DNA from: Rhodospirillales bacterium
GTDB lineage: Bacteria > Pseudomonadota > Alphaproteobacteria > Rhodospirillales > Defluviicoccaceae
Direction of reading: 5' to 3'
DNA: 64,000 nucleotides
Assembly: GCA_016712375.1 (NCBI GenBank)
Contig: JADJRE010000043.1
Span: forward strand, 1 to 64,000
This document shows positions 50,072 through 58,703 of this stretch, one piece after another. The notes beneath the pieces were generated by a model. That model was not told the DNA's origin and ran no database searches. It saw only the letters and a program-made list of their open reading frames with translations. How positions within the stretch are numbered: position 1 is the stretch's first letter; each line of letters starts with the position of its first letter. The position numbers were made by a program, and so were the translations under genes.

Positions 50072-51425
50072 GTATGGACGCCCCCTGTCACGGCGTTGGA
50101 TACGCCAAAATTGAGATGTCGCGCACTCCAGACAGAGGGGACGTCCATGACAGAGATGATGACGATTGGTTTAGACTTGGCCAAGTCGGTGTTCCACGTT
50201 CACGGGGCGGACGGAACGGGCCGACCGGTCCTGCGCAAACGGCTTCGGCGAGGTCAGGTTCTGTCGTTCTTTGGCTCACTGCCACGGTGTCTGGTTGGCT
50301 TGGAAGCCTGCGCGAGCGCCCATCACTGGGCTCGGGAGCTACGGGCTCTGGGGCATGACGTGCGTTTGATCCCGCCGCAATACGTCAAGCCGTATGTAAA
50401 GACGAACAAGAATGATGCGGCGGACGCCGAAGCCATCTGCGAGGCGCTGATGCGGCCGACCATGCGCTTTGCTGCGGTGAAAAGCGCCGATCAGCAAGCC
50501 GTGCTGATGCTGCACCGGTCACGGGAGTTGCTGGTGCGCCAACGCACGATGTTGATCAACGCCCTCAGAGGTCATTGTGGCGAGTTCGGCATCGTCGCCG
50601 CGCAGGGCCCCCACAAGGTGGCGGCCTTGATGGCGGTAATCGCTGATCCTGACAATCACCGCCTTCCGCCGCTGGCCCGACAAGCGCTGATCCTTCTGGT
50701 GTCCCAATTGTGCGCAACGCAGGAGCGGATCGCAGAGCTGGAGAAGGAGCTTACGGGCTGGCATCGTTGCTGTGAGGCGAGCCGGCGGCTGGTCACCATT
50801 CCCGGTGTTGGCATCATCACGGCGACGGCTCTTGTGGCGACAGTAGGCGATGCAACGGCGTTTCGCTCGGCGCGCCAGTTCGCCGCCTGGCTGGGGTTGG
50901 TCCCCCGCCAGCAATCGAGTGGCGGAAAGGACAGGCTCGGCCGCATTTCCAGCGCGGCGACGGCTACCTCCGACGGCTTCTCGTCCACGGCGCCCGGGCG
51001 GTATTGGCCTGGTCCCGGCGCCGCAAACAGACGCTCTCGGACTGGCTCACGGCTCTCCTTGCGCGCCGGCCGACCAATGTTGTGCTGGTTGCCATGGCCA
51101 ACAAGACTGCCCGCGTCGTCTGGGCCATGCTCAGCCGACACCAAGACTATATGCCGGACCGGTTGCCAGCCACTTGAACTGCCTCCCGGCTGATCACGAA
51201 TTGCGAAGGTGACGATGATGTGATGGCGAGAAAGGGTGACACCGGGATCGATCAAACCCGAGGCATTGTCCGAGCGCCAGCTCGAAGATGTGATGGGGCC
51301 TCGATCCTCGGATTCCATCAGGGCCCGCGGCCAACAGACGCCGCAAACAAAGGCCGGATAGATGACTGCAAACCTTAAACCCGCCTCAGATCAAAAATCT
51401 CTTGGCAATCGGGGGGCGTCCATAG
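50072..51425 (+). mobile_element. IS1111-group (IS110 family) insertion sequence
   Basis: TATGGACGCCCCC near 50072-50084 and its inverse GGGGGGCGTCCATA near 51412-51425 frame the transposase and fit the sub-terminal inverted repeats of IS1111-group elements. The 12-mer AAGATGTGATGG occurs just outside the left repeat (about 50062) and again near 51286. The 3' non-coding stretch 51178-51411 is where IS1111-group elements encode their bridge (seeker) RNA. Its right end abuts the cut gabD. Confidence 0.72.
50147..51177 (+). CDS. IS110-family DEDD transposase, IS1111 group (one frameshift)
   Basis: Start ATG 50147 (MTEMMTIGLDLAKSVFHVHGADGTGRPVLRKRLRR). The RuvC-like DEDD domain shows IGLDLAKS, GLEACASAHHWAREL and KTNKNDAADAEAICEA. 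The Tnp20 domain has IPGVGIITATALVATVGDATAFRSARQFAAWLGLVPRQQSSGGKDRLG. Near 50953 one A is missing (TTCCAGCGC for TTCCAAGCGC). The frame then continues RGDGYLRRLLVHGARAVLAW... to 51177. Joined length is about 343 residues. Confidence 0.86.
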
Positions 51426-51435
51426 ATGACAATGC
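51178..51435 (+). ncRNA. IS1111 3' non-coding region, candidate bridge/seeker RNA locus
   Basis: No ORF fits here. In IS1111-group elements the structured bridge RNA is encoded between the transposase stop and the right end. This stretch contains short inverted and direct repeats (GATGTGATGG twice, GGGCCTCGATCCTCGGATTCC). The assignment is by family and position only. Confidence 0.35.
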
Positions 51436-51605
51436 CCGCGACGGGTCTCAGCCGCGCTCAGGTCCGCCACGCTGGCGATGCGGCTGCCGTCCGCCGGATT
51501 GCCGACGGCCCAACTTCCCCCGTCGTCGGCGGCGGTCCACTGCCCGTCGATGTAGGCCCTGTCGCGGAGCAGGGATGGATCCTTCAATGCGCAACCGTCC
51601 ACCAT
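51436..51605 (-). pseudogene. gabD: succinate-semialdehyde dehydrogenase (GabD) N-terminal remnant
   Basis: The minus strand from ATG 51605 reads ALKDPSLLRDRAYIDGQWTA, then GGSWAVGNPADGSRIASVADLSAAETRR, the N-terminus of GabD-type aldehyde dehydrogenases. The frame is cut after about 56 codons at the IS1111 right end; the NAD-binding and catalytic parts are absent. It sits downstream of the gabT cluster on the same strand, so the element probably removed the second GABA-shunt enzyme. Confidence 0.75.
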
Positions 51606-51653
51606 GGACGCCTCCTCTCTCTCATTGCCCGTGTTCGCGGCCTTCCGTGCCCG

Positions 51654-52646
51654 CTATCCTAGGCCGGCGGCCGATGCCGGGCCAAACCGCACCTCGCGGG
51701 CGCCTTCTGTGAAGTGGGAAAACGACTGCCGCCAGGAGATATGCGGCCAGAGATAATCGACCTCGCCCGTGGCCGGCCGATACACCGCCGTATACAGGGT
51801 TCCGAACCCGCGGCCGTAGGCGGTGGCATAGATCGGCGGGCCCAGGAACAGCGCCGCGATCTCGTCGGCGCCCATGAGGCGCTCCGCCAAGCGCTGCGAC
51901 AGGTAGTGCTCGCGCTCCAATGTCTGCGTCGCGCGCGCGTGGTGGTGCCACTCGACCGAGCCCTGGTGATTGGTGGCGACGGCCGATCGCCGGATCACCG
52001 GCGGCCGGTCCGGCGACAGCTCGGCGGTCTGGAAGTCCCCGTCCCGATCCAGCACGGTGACGTTGTAGGACATGTGCGTCGGCACCCGGCGCAGCACGTC
52101 CACCGCTTCTGCGGCATTCGCGCACGTCTCCAGAACGTAACGCTGCACGATCGGGATGCCGAAGCCGTCACCCACCACCTTGCGGCCGCCGAAGGCGAGG
52201 CTGATGGCGAGTCCCCGGTCGTTCATCCCGTCCAGGCAGCCCCACAGGCAGTCGGTCATCGCGATTACGCGCCGGTCGCGCCAGCGGGTGTGCAGCACCA
52301 GGGCATCGCACAGGTAGGGGCTGTAGTCGTAGTTGCGGATCAGGACCGGCTCGCCGGCGATCGAAACGGCCTGTGTGCAGGCGGAATGGAACGGCGGCGG
52401 GCAATAGAGCGACAGGAAGCGCGCCGCCAGGTCGGAGCCGCCGGCGAGCCTGCACAGCGCTTCGTAGGTCGGCACCAGTTCGGGCATGTGCCGGCGCAGC
52501 ATCGCCAGCGAACGGGCGTAGGTGGGACGCGCGGCGACGCCTTCGGACAGGAACCAGTCGCGGTAGTAGGGCCACAGCCGGCGGAACAGCCCCGCCCACA
52601 TCTCTCCCGGTTGCTCTTCCTCGACCGCCTGGAAGACGAGCTTCAT
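51654..52646 (-). CDS. C45-family autoproteolytic acyltransferase/hydrolase
   Basis: 330 residues, Ntn-hydrolase fold. PPFHSACTQAVSIAG has the probable nucleophile Cys90, exposed by self-cleavage in acyl-CoA:isopenicillin N acyltransferase relatives. VLIRNYDYSPYL, VIAMTDCLWGCLDGMNDRGLAISLAFGG and MSYNVTVLDRDGDFQTAEL are conserved family blocks. It lies 20 bp from the ATP-grasp gene and is probably co-transcribed. Substrate unknown; an amide of GABA or a polyamine is a reasonable guess from the neighbours. Confidence 0.82.
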   Translation of the reverse strand: MKLVFQAVEEEQPGEMWAGLFRRLWPYYRDWFLSEGVAARPTYARSLAMLRRHMPELVPTYEALCRLAGGSDLAARFLSLYCPPPFHSACTQAVSIAGEPVLIRNYDYSPYLCDALVLHTRWRDRRVIAMTDCLWGCLDGMNDRGLAISLAFGGRKVVGDGFGIPIVQRYVLETCANAAEAVDVLRRVPTHMSYNVTVLDRDGDFQTAELSPDRPPVIRRSAVATNHQGSVEWHHHARATQTLEREHYLSQRLAERLMGADEIAALFLGPPIYATAYGRGFGTLYTAVYRPATGEVDYLWPHISWRQSFSHFTEGAREVRFGPASAAGLG

Positions 52647-52665
52647 CGCCTGGACGTCGGCGCGC

Positions 52666-54123
52666 TCAGAGCAGCTTGAAGGTGCCGCTCGCAGGCACTG
52701 GCGCCGGAACTGCGTTGAGCGGCCGGCCGACGTAGTGTGCGCGCAGCCCCGCGACCCACTTCTGCGCCCGGTCGTTGAGCGTAAAGCGCGACGTCATCAG
52801 CCGGCCGCGGGTGATCAGGATGCCCAGGTCCGCGCCTTCGTAGCGGTAGTCGCCGGGGCCGCTGATCCGCAGGAACAGCGCCTCGCGCTCCGAGGCGACG
52901 GCGCGGCGGTGATAGTCGAAGCGGGAATAGACGAGCGAGCCGTCGTCGTTCATGTGCCAGATGCCGCTCTGCGGCGCGTGGGTGAGCTGATCGACGGATG
53001 CCTCCACGTGCTTGATCACCAGCTGGCTCCAGCAGTCGATGTTCTCCGGATCGGCCCAACGCTGGTTCAGCTCCGCTACGTCCAGCTCGAACTCGATGCC
53101 CGAGAACTCCAGCAGGTGGAAGAGGAACAACGGCGCGTCGGCGTGGGCGAAGGCGGCGTGGTTGGTCATCGAGCTGGCGCCGGTGATGCGCGGGTTGAGT
53201 TCGCCCAGGTACACTTCCCCATCATCGAGATCGACCAGGAAGTCCAGCTCGAAGTAGCCGCGATAACCTTCCGCGCGCAGCTGCTCGCCGAAACGGAAGG
53301 TGAGCTCGCGTGCCTTCTGCCGAATCTCGACGGTAAACGCGGTGGCGAAGATCTCGTTCCCGCACCAGCCGCCACGGTAGGGCGAAAGTTCCCGGAACCC
53401 CACCAGCTCGGTCATCAGCGGGCCGACGATGGTGCCGTTGCGCGTCGCACACGCCTCGATCGCCGAGCCGCGGCAACGGATGCGCTTCATGATCTTCACC
53501 TCGCCCGCGGCCGCGATTTCGTCACCGTGCGCCGCCCAGTCCCTTTCCGTCGAGATGAAGAAGGTGGTGTGTCCGGAATCGCCGAACGCCGTCTGCACCA
53601 CCAGGTCGGGGCCGAGATCGCGGGAAACGCGGCGCAGCTCCTCGTAGCTGCCGACGCGGGCGAGCACGTTGGGCACGCTCTTAACGCCCGCCTTGTCGCC
53701 GATGCGTACCGTGTTGACCTTGTTGTCGACCCGTGTGCGCAGCTTCGCCCGCGGAAACCAGATCTGCAGGCCCGCGTCCCGGCACAGGGCTTCGGTCTTT
53801 TCGTCGAACATCAGGAAGACGGCCTTGCCGCCTCGGCCGTGCGCACCGATGAAATCGAGCACTTCCTTGTGCTGCAGCAGGTAGTTGTTGATGTCCTCGA
53901 TGCTGGAGAACTCGCGGTGCGGCGCCTCGTCGGGCACGAAGGTGTTCGGGTGGCGGCCGTCGTAGCAGTCGATGTAGTTGATGAACTTGAAGTTCCGGCA
54001 CCACTCGTCCATGCCCAGCAGGTTGAAGTTGGTGGCGCTGATGAAGAAGATCGGGGTTTCGTTGCGATGGAAATAGCGCCGGATGCTGGACATTCCGTCG
54101 AGGCGCTTGCGTGCCCTGCCCAT
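52666..54123 (-). CDS. ATP-grasp ligase-like protein
   Basis: 485 residues from ATG 54123 (MGRARKRLDGMSSIRRYFHRNETPIFFISATNFN). The open frame continues upstream without a good start. Lys-rich ATP-binding blocks (RTRVDNKVNTVRIGDKAGVKSVPN, VVQTAFGDSGHTTFFI) and the Mg-binding end YFELDFLVDLDDGEVYLGELNPRITGASS (E...D...E-x-N-P-R) are typical of biotin-carboxylase-like ATP-grasp enzymes. These make acyl-phosphate-activated amide bonds. Its pairing with an amidohydrolase and a C45 enzyme suggests synthesis and hydrolysis of an amide conjugate. Confidence 0.82.
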   Translation of the reverse strand: MGRARKRLDGMSSIRRYFHRNETPIFFISATNFNLLGMDEWCRNFKFINYIDCYDGRHPNTFVPDEAPHREFSSIEDINNYLLQHKEVLDFIGAHGRGGKAVFLMFDEKTEALCRDAGLQIWFPRAKLRTRVDNKVNTVRIGDKAGVKSVPNVLARVGSYEELRRVSRDLGPDLVVQTAFGDSGHTTFFISTERDWAAHGDEIAAAGEVKIMKRIRCRGSAIEACATRNGTIVGPLMTELVGFRELSPYRGGWCGNEIFATAFTVEIRQKARELTFRFGEQLRAEGYRGYFELDFLVDLDDGEVYLGELNPRITGASSMTNHAAFAHADAPLFLFHLLEFSGIEFELDVAELNQRWADPENIDCWSQLVIKHVEASVDQLTHAPQSGIWHMNDDGSLVYSRFDYHRRAVASEREALFLRISGPGDYRYEGADLGILITRGRLMTSRFTLNDRAQKWVAGLRAHYVGRPLNAVPAPVPASGTFKLL

Positions 54124-54158
54124 TCGGTCGTCGTCCTTCAGGTTGCCGGGTCGAGCGG

Positions 54159-55079
54159 TCACGGGTGACGGCCGGCGCAGCCGGCCGGTGCCGTCTCGGC
54201 CGGCGCATCTGGGGTTGCGGCGCCGGAGCGCCGCGTCGGAACGCGCAACGGGCCGAGGCCGTCGAGGTAGGCAGTATCGAAGCCGGCCCGCTGGTAGACG
54301 GCGAAGTCGGCGCGGCGGTCGCGGAAGCTCTTCAGCGTCTGGCCGAGGCCCAGCAGCCCCACGGCGCGCTCGCGGCGCACCCGGTCCAGGTCGATCTCCA
54401 CCGGCATCGTCTCCTCGTCGCTGCCGGCCGCGTAGACCACGTGGCCGGAGGGATCGACGATGATCGACCGGCCGATGCCGCCGTCGCCCACGCCGTTGAT
54501 GTCGAAGACGTAGCACTGGTTTATCGCCGCCGTCGCTCGGACGATCGAAAGCTCGATGTCCCGGTCGATGGTATCCGTCAGCGACGGATGCAGGATGACC
54601 TCCGCACCCATCGCCGCCAGCGTCCGCGACGTCTCCGGGAACCACATGTCGTAGCAGATCGACACCCCGAAGCGGCCGACGCCCGGGACGTCGAACACCA
54701 GCGGGTCCCGGCCCGAGCCCACGGCGGCCTCGTACGGCTCGAACGGAAACATCTTGCGGTAGCGGCCGACCACGTGCCCGGCGGGATCGATGACGCTCGC
54801 CGTGTTGAAGACTTGGCCCTCGGCATGCTCGAACATCGAGCCGGGGATCAGCCAGATGTCGTGCCGGCGGGCCAGCTCGCAGAACGCCAGCTCGGCGGGG
54901 CTGGGCAGCGACTGAGCGAACTGCGGCAGCGGGCCGTGGGCGCACAGCTCGCTGAACAACACCATCTGCACCCACGGGAACCGGCGCATGACGACCGCGA
55001 GCCGGTGCGCCATCCCGTCCACGTTGCTCTCGGTGGCCGAGACCCGCATCTGGATCCCGGCGATGGCGAATGGCACCAT
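54159..55079 (-). CDS. nitrilase-superfamily carbon-nitrogen hydrolase
   Basis: 306 residues. The catalytic triad is visible: Glu44 (LFSELCAHG), Lys109 (GRYRKMFPFE) and Cys142 (VSICYDMWFPET). NTASVIDPAGHVVGRYRKM and the DINGVGDGGIGRSIIVDPSGHV block match aliphatic amidase or N-carbamoylputrescine-amidase-like enzymes. It is translated with the ATP-grasp gene 36 bp downstream and gabT 41 bp upstream. It may release ammonia or an amine from an amide intermediate. Exact substrate not predictable. Confidence 0.85.
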   Translation of the reverse strand: MVPFAIAGIQMRVSATESNVDGMAHRLAVVMRRFPWVQMVLFSELCAHGPLPQFAQSLPSPAELAFCELARRHDIWLIPGSMFEHAEGQVFNTASVIDPAGHVVGRYRKMFPFEPYEAAVGSGRDPLVFDVPGVGRFGVSICYDMWFPETSRTLAAMGAEVILHPSLTDTIDRDIELSIVRATAAINQCYVFDINGVGDGGIGRSIIVDPSGHVVYAAGSDEETMPVEIDLDRVRRERAVGLLGLGQTLKSFRDRRADFAVYQRAGFDTAYLDGLGPLRVPTRRSGAATPDAPAETAPAGCAGRHP

Positions 55080-55119
55080 GAGTGTCCTCCCCGAACCCGC
55101 CGCTCCGTTCCGTCGCCGG

Positions 55120-56433
55120 TCAGGCCAGTGCGGCCTGCGGCGCGACCGCTTCCAGCGCGTCCTCGAGGATGTCGAGGCCCTCCTCGAGCAGCGGCTCCGG
55201 GATGGTGAGCGGCGCCATGATGCGGATGACGTTGCCCCAGACGCCGCAGGAGAGCAGCAGCAGCCCCCGCTTCGCCGCCTCGGTGACCAGCGCCCGGGCG
55301 AGCTCGGGCGCCGGCTTCCGGAGCGCGCTGTCGTGGAAGAACTCGATCGCCACCATCATCCCCAGGCCGCGCACGTCGCCGATCGCCGGCTGGAGACCGG
55401 CCAGCGTCCGCAGCCGCGCCTGCATGTGCTCGCCCAGCCGGGCGCTGCGCCCCAGCAGCTGCTCGTGCTCGATCACGTCGAGGACCGCGAGGGCCGCGGC
55501 ACACGCCATCGGACTGCCGGCATAGGTGCCGCCGAGGCCGCCGGGGTTGACCGCGTCCATCACCTCGGCCCGTCCGACGATCGCCGAGATCGGGAAGCCG
55601 CCGCCCAGGCCCTTCGCCAGCGTGATCATATCCGGCACCACGCCCGAATGTTCGACGGCGAACATCCGCCCCGTGCGCCCGATGCCGGTCTGGATCTCGT
55701 CGGCGATCAGCAGGATGCCGTGCCGGTCGCACAACGCGCGCAGGCGCGGCAGGAAGTCGGCCGGAGCCGGGTAGTAGCCGCCCTCGCCCTGCACCGGCTC
55801 GACGACGATCGCGGCGACGCGGCGGGGATCGATGTCGTTCTTAAACAGCTTCTCGATGCCGGCGAACGCGTCGTCCACACTAACGCCGTGCAGCGGGCAG
55901 GGATAGGGCGCGTGGAAGACCTCGTTCGGGAACGGGCCGAAGCCGAGCTTGTAGGGATCCACCTTGCCGGTGAGCGCCAGCGTCATCATCGTCCGGCCGT
56001 GGAAGGCGCCGGTAAACGCGATGATGCCCGACCGGCCCGTCGCAGCACGCGCGATCTTGACTGCGTTCTCTATCGCCTCGGCGCCGGTGGACATGAAGAA
56101 GGTGCGCTTCGGCTCGTCGCCGGGGGCGAGCGCGTTCAGCCGCTCGGCCAGCGCCACGTAGGGCTCGTAGGCGATGACCTGGAAGCAGGTGTGCGTGTAC
56201 GCCTCGATCTGGCGCGCGGCAGCAGCGATCACGTCCGGGTGACAGTGGCCGGTGTTGACCACCGCGATGCCGGCGCAGAAGTCGATGTAGCGCCGGCCGT
56301 CCACATCCCAGAGCTCGGCGTTCAGGGCGCGCGCGACGGCGATCGGGTGGGCCTGGGATACGCCGCGGGGGACGGCCGCCGTGCGCCGGGCGAGAAGTTC
56401 GGCGTTGAGGTTGGGCGGGCTGGCTACGGTCAT
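55120..56433 (-). CDS. gabT: 4-aminobutyrate-type aminotransferase
   Basis: 437 residues from ATG 56433, preceded by GAGGAG. RYIDFCAGIAVVNTGHCHPDVI, MSTGAEAIENAVKIARAATGR, AFHGRTMMTLALTGKVDPYK and LLIADEIQTGIGRTGRMFAVEH are the class-III aminotransferase signature; TLAKGLGGGFPISA carries the PLP lysine. These residues fit GABA or 5-aminovalerate transaminases. It lies in the operon ABC importer-gabT-nitrilase-ATP-grasp-C45-gabD remnant. Regulation by the divergent GabR-like protein is likely. Confidence 0.9.
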   Translation of the reverse strand: MTVASPPNLNAELLARRTAAVPRGVSQAHPIAVARALNAELWDVDGRRYIDFCAGIAVVNTGHCHPDVIAAAARQIEAYTHTCFQVIAYEPYVALAERLNALAPGDEPKRTFFMSTGAEAIENAVKIARAATGRSGIIAFTGAFHGRTMMTLALTGKVDPYKLGFGPFPNEVFHAPYPCPLHGVSVDDAFAGIEKLFKNDIDPRRVAAIVVEPVQGEGGYYPAPADFLPRLRALCDRHGILLIADEIQTGIGRTGRMFAVEHSGVVPDMITLAKGLGGGFPISAIVGRAEVMDAVNPGGLGGTYAGSPMACAAALAVLDVIEHEQLLGRSARLGEHMQARLRTLAGLQPAIGDVRGLGMMVAIEFFHDSALRKPAPELARALVTEAAKRGLLLLSCGVWGNVIRIMAPLTIPEPLLEEGLDILEDALEAVAPQAALA

Positions 56434-56507
56434 CGACTCCTCACAGGCCAGAAAGGAAAGGGGGATGGGCGTGGTTCCGGGGGGACGCGGGCGGCTGCGT
56501 GCAGGGC

Positions 56508-57384
56508 TCAGCCCTCGAACATGCGCCGGCGCAGCAAGCCCCGCCGGGGCGGGCGCACGGCCGAACCCGCCGTGCCGCGCATCTGCTCGGTGCGCCGGCG
56601 CTGCCATTCCAAGACCAGCAGCAGGGCGGTGGCCAGCAGCACCAGTATGGTGGCGGCCGCCGCGATCGTCGGGCTGATGTTGTCGCGGATGCCGCTGAAC
56701 ATCTTGCGCGGCAGCGTCTGCTGTTCCGGGCTCGCGAGGAACAGGGTGACCACCACCTCGTCGAAGGAGGTGGCGAAGGCGAACAGAGCGCCGGAGACGA
56801 TCCCCGGCCCGACGATCGGCAGGGTGACCTTGAAGAAGGCGCCGACCGGGCCGACGCCGAGGCTGGAGGCGGCGCGCGCCAGGTTGAAGTCGAAGCCCTG
56901 CAGCGTCGCCGTCACCGTGGTGATGACGAACGGCACCCCCAGCATGGCATGCGCCAGGACCAGACCCAAATAGCTGCCGGACAGCCCCAGCGGCGAGAAG
57001 AACAGGTAGATGGCGACGCCCGAGATCACCACCGGGACAACCATGGGCGAGATCAGGATGCTGACCAGCAGCGCCTTGCCGGGGAAGCTGGCGCGGGTGA
57101 GCCCGATGGCCGCCAGGGTGCCGAGCACAACTGCCAGCAGGGTCGCCAGCGGCGAGATTATCAGGCTGTTCTTCAGCGCGTCCGTCCAGGTGGTCGAACC
57201 GAAGAACTCCTCGTACCAGCGTAGTGAGAACCCGGACATCGGGTACAGCAGGAAGGTCCGCGTTGAACGACAGCGGCATGATTACGAGCACGGGTGCGAT
57301 CAGGAACAGCAGGATCAGGGCGCAGAGGAAGCGCAGCGCGTAGTACCAGATGCGCTCCAGCGGGGAGGCATAGGGCTGCAGCAT
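56508..57384 (-). CDS. ABC transporter permease, PotC-like (one frameshift)
   Basis: ATG 57384 (MLQPYASPLERIWYYALRFLCALILLFLIAPVLVIMPLSFN). The frame breaks near 57258, where FNA...FLLYPMSGFSLRWYEEFFGS should be continuous, and goes on to 56508. Six hydrophobic segments and the EAA-type loop (AASSLGVGPVGAFFKVTLPIVGPGI) mark a binding-protein-dependent permease. It is 23 bp after the partner permease. Polyamine- or putrescine-type uptake is the usual substrate class. Confidence 0.85.
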
Positions 57385-57407
57385 GGCGTCTCGTCCCTCC
57401 CCGGCGC

Positions 57408-58658
57408 CTAGCGTGGCGTGATCTGGTTGGCGCGCGCCGGGCCGAAGTGGCGCGCGTAGATGACGTAGAGGATCATGGTCGCGCTCAGCAGAACCGCCGA
57501 GAGGGCCGCCGCCATACCCCAGTTGATCGTCTCGTTGGTGTAGAAGGCAACGAAGTAGCTGGCCATCTGCTCGCGCGGGCTGCCGAGCAGCGCCGGCGTG
57601 ATGTAGTAGCCCATGCACAGGATGAAGACGAGCAGGCCGCCCGCGCCCACGCCGGGCAGGCTCAGCGGAAAGTAGATTTTCCAGAACGCGCTGAACGGCG
57701 GTGCGCCCAGCGAAATCGCGGCGCGCACGTACGCCGGCTTGATGCTCTTCATCACCGCGTAGAGCGGCAGGACGACGAAGGGCAGCAGGATGTGCACCAT
57801 TGCGATGTAGACGCCGAACCGGTTGAAGACGAGCTGCAGCGGCTCGGTGATCAGGCCCAGTGCCAGCATGGCCTTGTTGATCGGCCCTTCCTTCTGCAGC
57901 AGCACGATCCAGGCGGCGACGCGCACCAGCACCGACGTCCAGAACGGCAGCAGGACGAGGATCATCAAGAGGTTGCCGGTGCCGGTGGAAACCTGCGCCA
58001 GCAGGTAGGCCAGCGGGTAGCCCAGCAGCATGCAGAGTGCGGTGACGACGACGCTCATCCACAGGGTGCGCAGCAGGATTTCGACGTAGATCGCCTGGTC
58101 GTCTGGCGCGCGGACGATTGCGCCGTCGTCGGTGATCCGCAGGTCGAGGGCCGAGAGGATGTAGAACGGTGTGACCAACTGCCCGTTGCGGGCGACGAGC
58201 CGCCAGGCGCTCACGTCGCCCCAGCGGGGCTCGACGGCGAGGATCGCGTCCTTCGCCGACTGCCCCGGCTGCCGGTCCAGCTTGCGGGCGGTGTTGATCA
58301 GCACCGAGCGGAAGCCCGGTTCCTCCATGTTGAGTCGCTTCGCCGCACCGGCCAGCACGGGCGACCGCCGGTTGCCGTCCAGGTCCCCGGCGAAGGCATC
58401 GAACACGTCGTCCCCCGGCAGCGTCTCGCCGTCCCAGCCGCGCAGCGCCTGCGTCGTCCGCGGTAGCGCTTCGATCACCTCCGGATTGGCGACGGCGCGA
58501 TAGAGCAGCGAGCCGATCGGCCACAGGAACGTCACCAGCAGGAACAGCGCGAGCGGGATGATCAGGCCGATGTACTTCAGCTTCGTCAGCCGCTCGGCAC
58601 GCCGGAGCCGCGCCTTCAGGTTCGGAACGCCTCCGTCCATCTCGATCGCCACACTCAC
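57408..58658 (-). CDS. ABC transporter permease, PotB-like
   Basis: 416 residues. TM1 is at about 28-50 (YIGLIIPLALFLLVTFLWPIG). A long periplasmic insert of about 140 residues (about 55-190) follows, then five more TM helices and the EAA loop (AAISLGAPPFSAFWKIYFPLSLPG). Such an inserted domain is common in alphaproteobacterial PotB-like permeases. It works with the PotC-like protein. Confidence 0.87.
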   Translation of the reverse strand: MSVAIEMDGGVPNLKARLRRAERLTKLKYIGLIIPLALFLLVTFLWPIGSLLYRAVANPEVIEALPRTTQALRGWDGETLPGDDVFDAFAGDLDGNRRSPVLAGAAKRLNMEEPGFRSVLINTARKLDRQPGQSAKDAILAVEPRWGDVSAWRLVARNGQLVTPFYILSALDLRITDDGAIVRAPDDQAIYVEILLRTLWMSVVVTALCMLLGYPLAYLLAQVSTGTGNLLMILVLLPFWTSVLVRVAAWIVLLQKEGPINKAMLALGLITEPLQLVFNRFGVYIAMVHILLPFVVLPLYAVMKSIKPAYVRAAISLGAPPFSAFWKIYFPLSLPGVGAGGLLVFILCMGYYITPALLGSPREQMASYFVAFYTNETINWGMAAALSAVLLSATMILYVIYARHFGPARANQITPR

Positions 58659-58703
58659 GCCGGCACTCTCCTCGACCTGCAGTCCGACGTCGTCACGTGG
58701 ACG

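Noticed and set aside
55120..58524. A single 1,134-codon minus-strand frame spanning the transaminase and two permeases
   Set aside because: Only the first part of the translation nearest 56433-55120 is gabT. Upstream of it the frame is a shadow of the permease genes read in the wrong phase.
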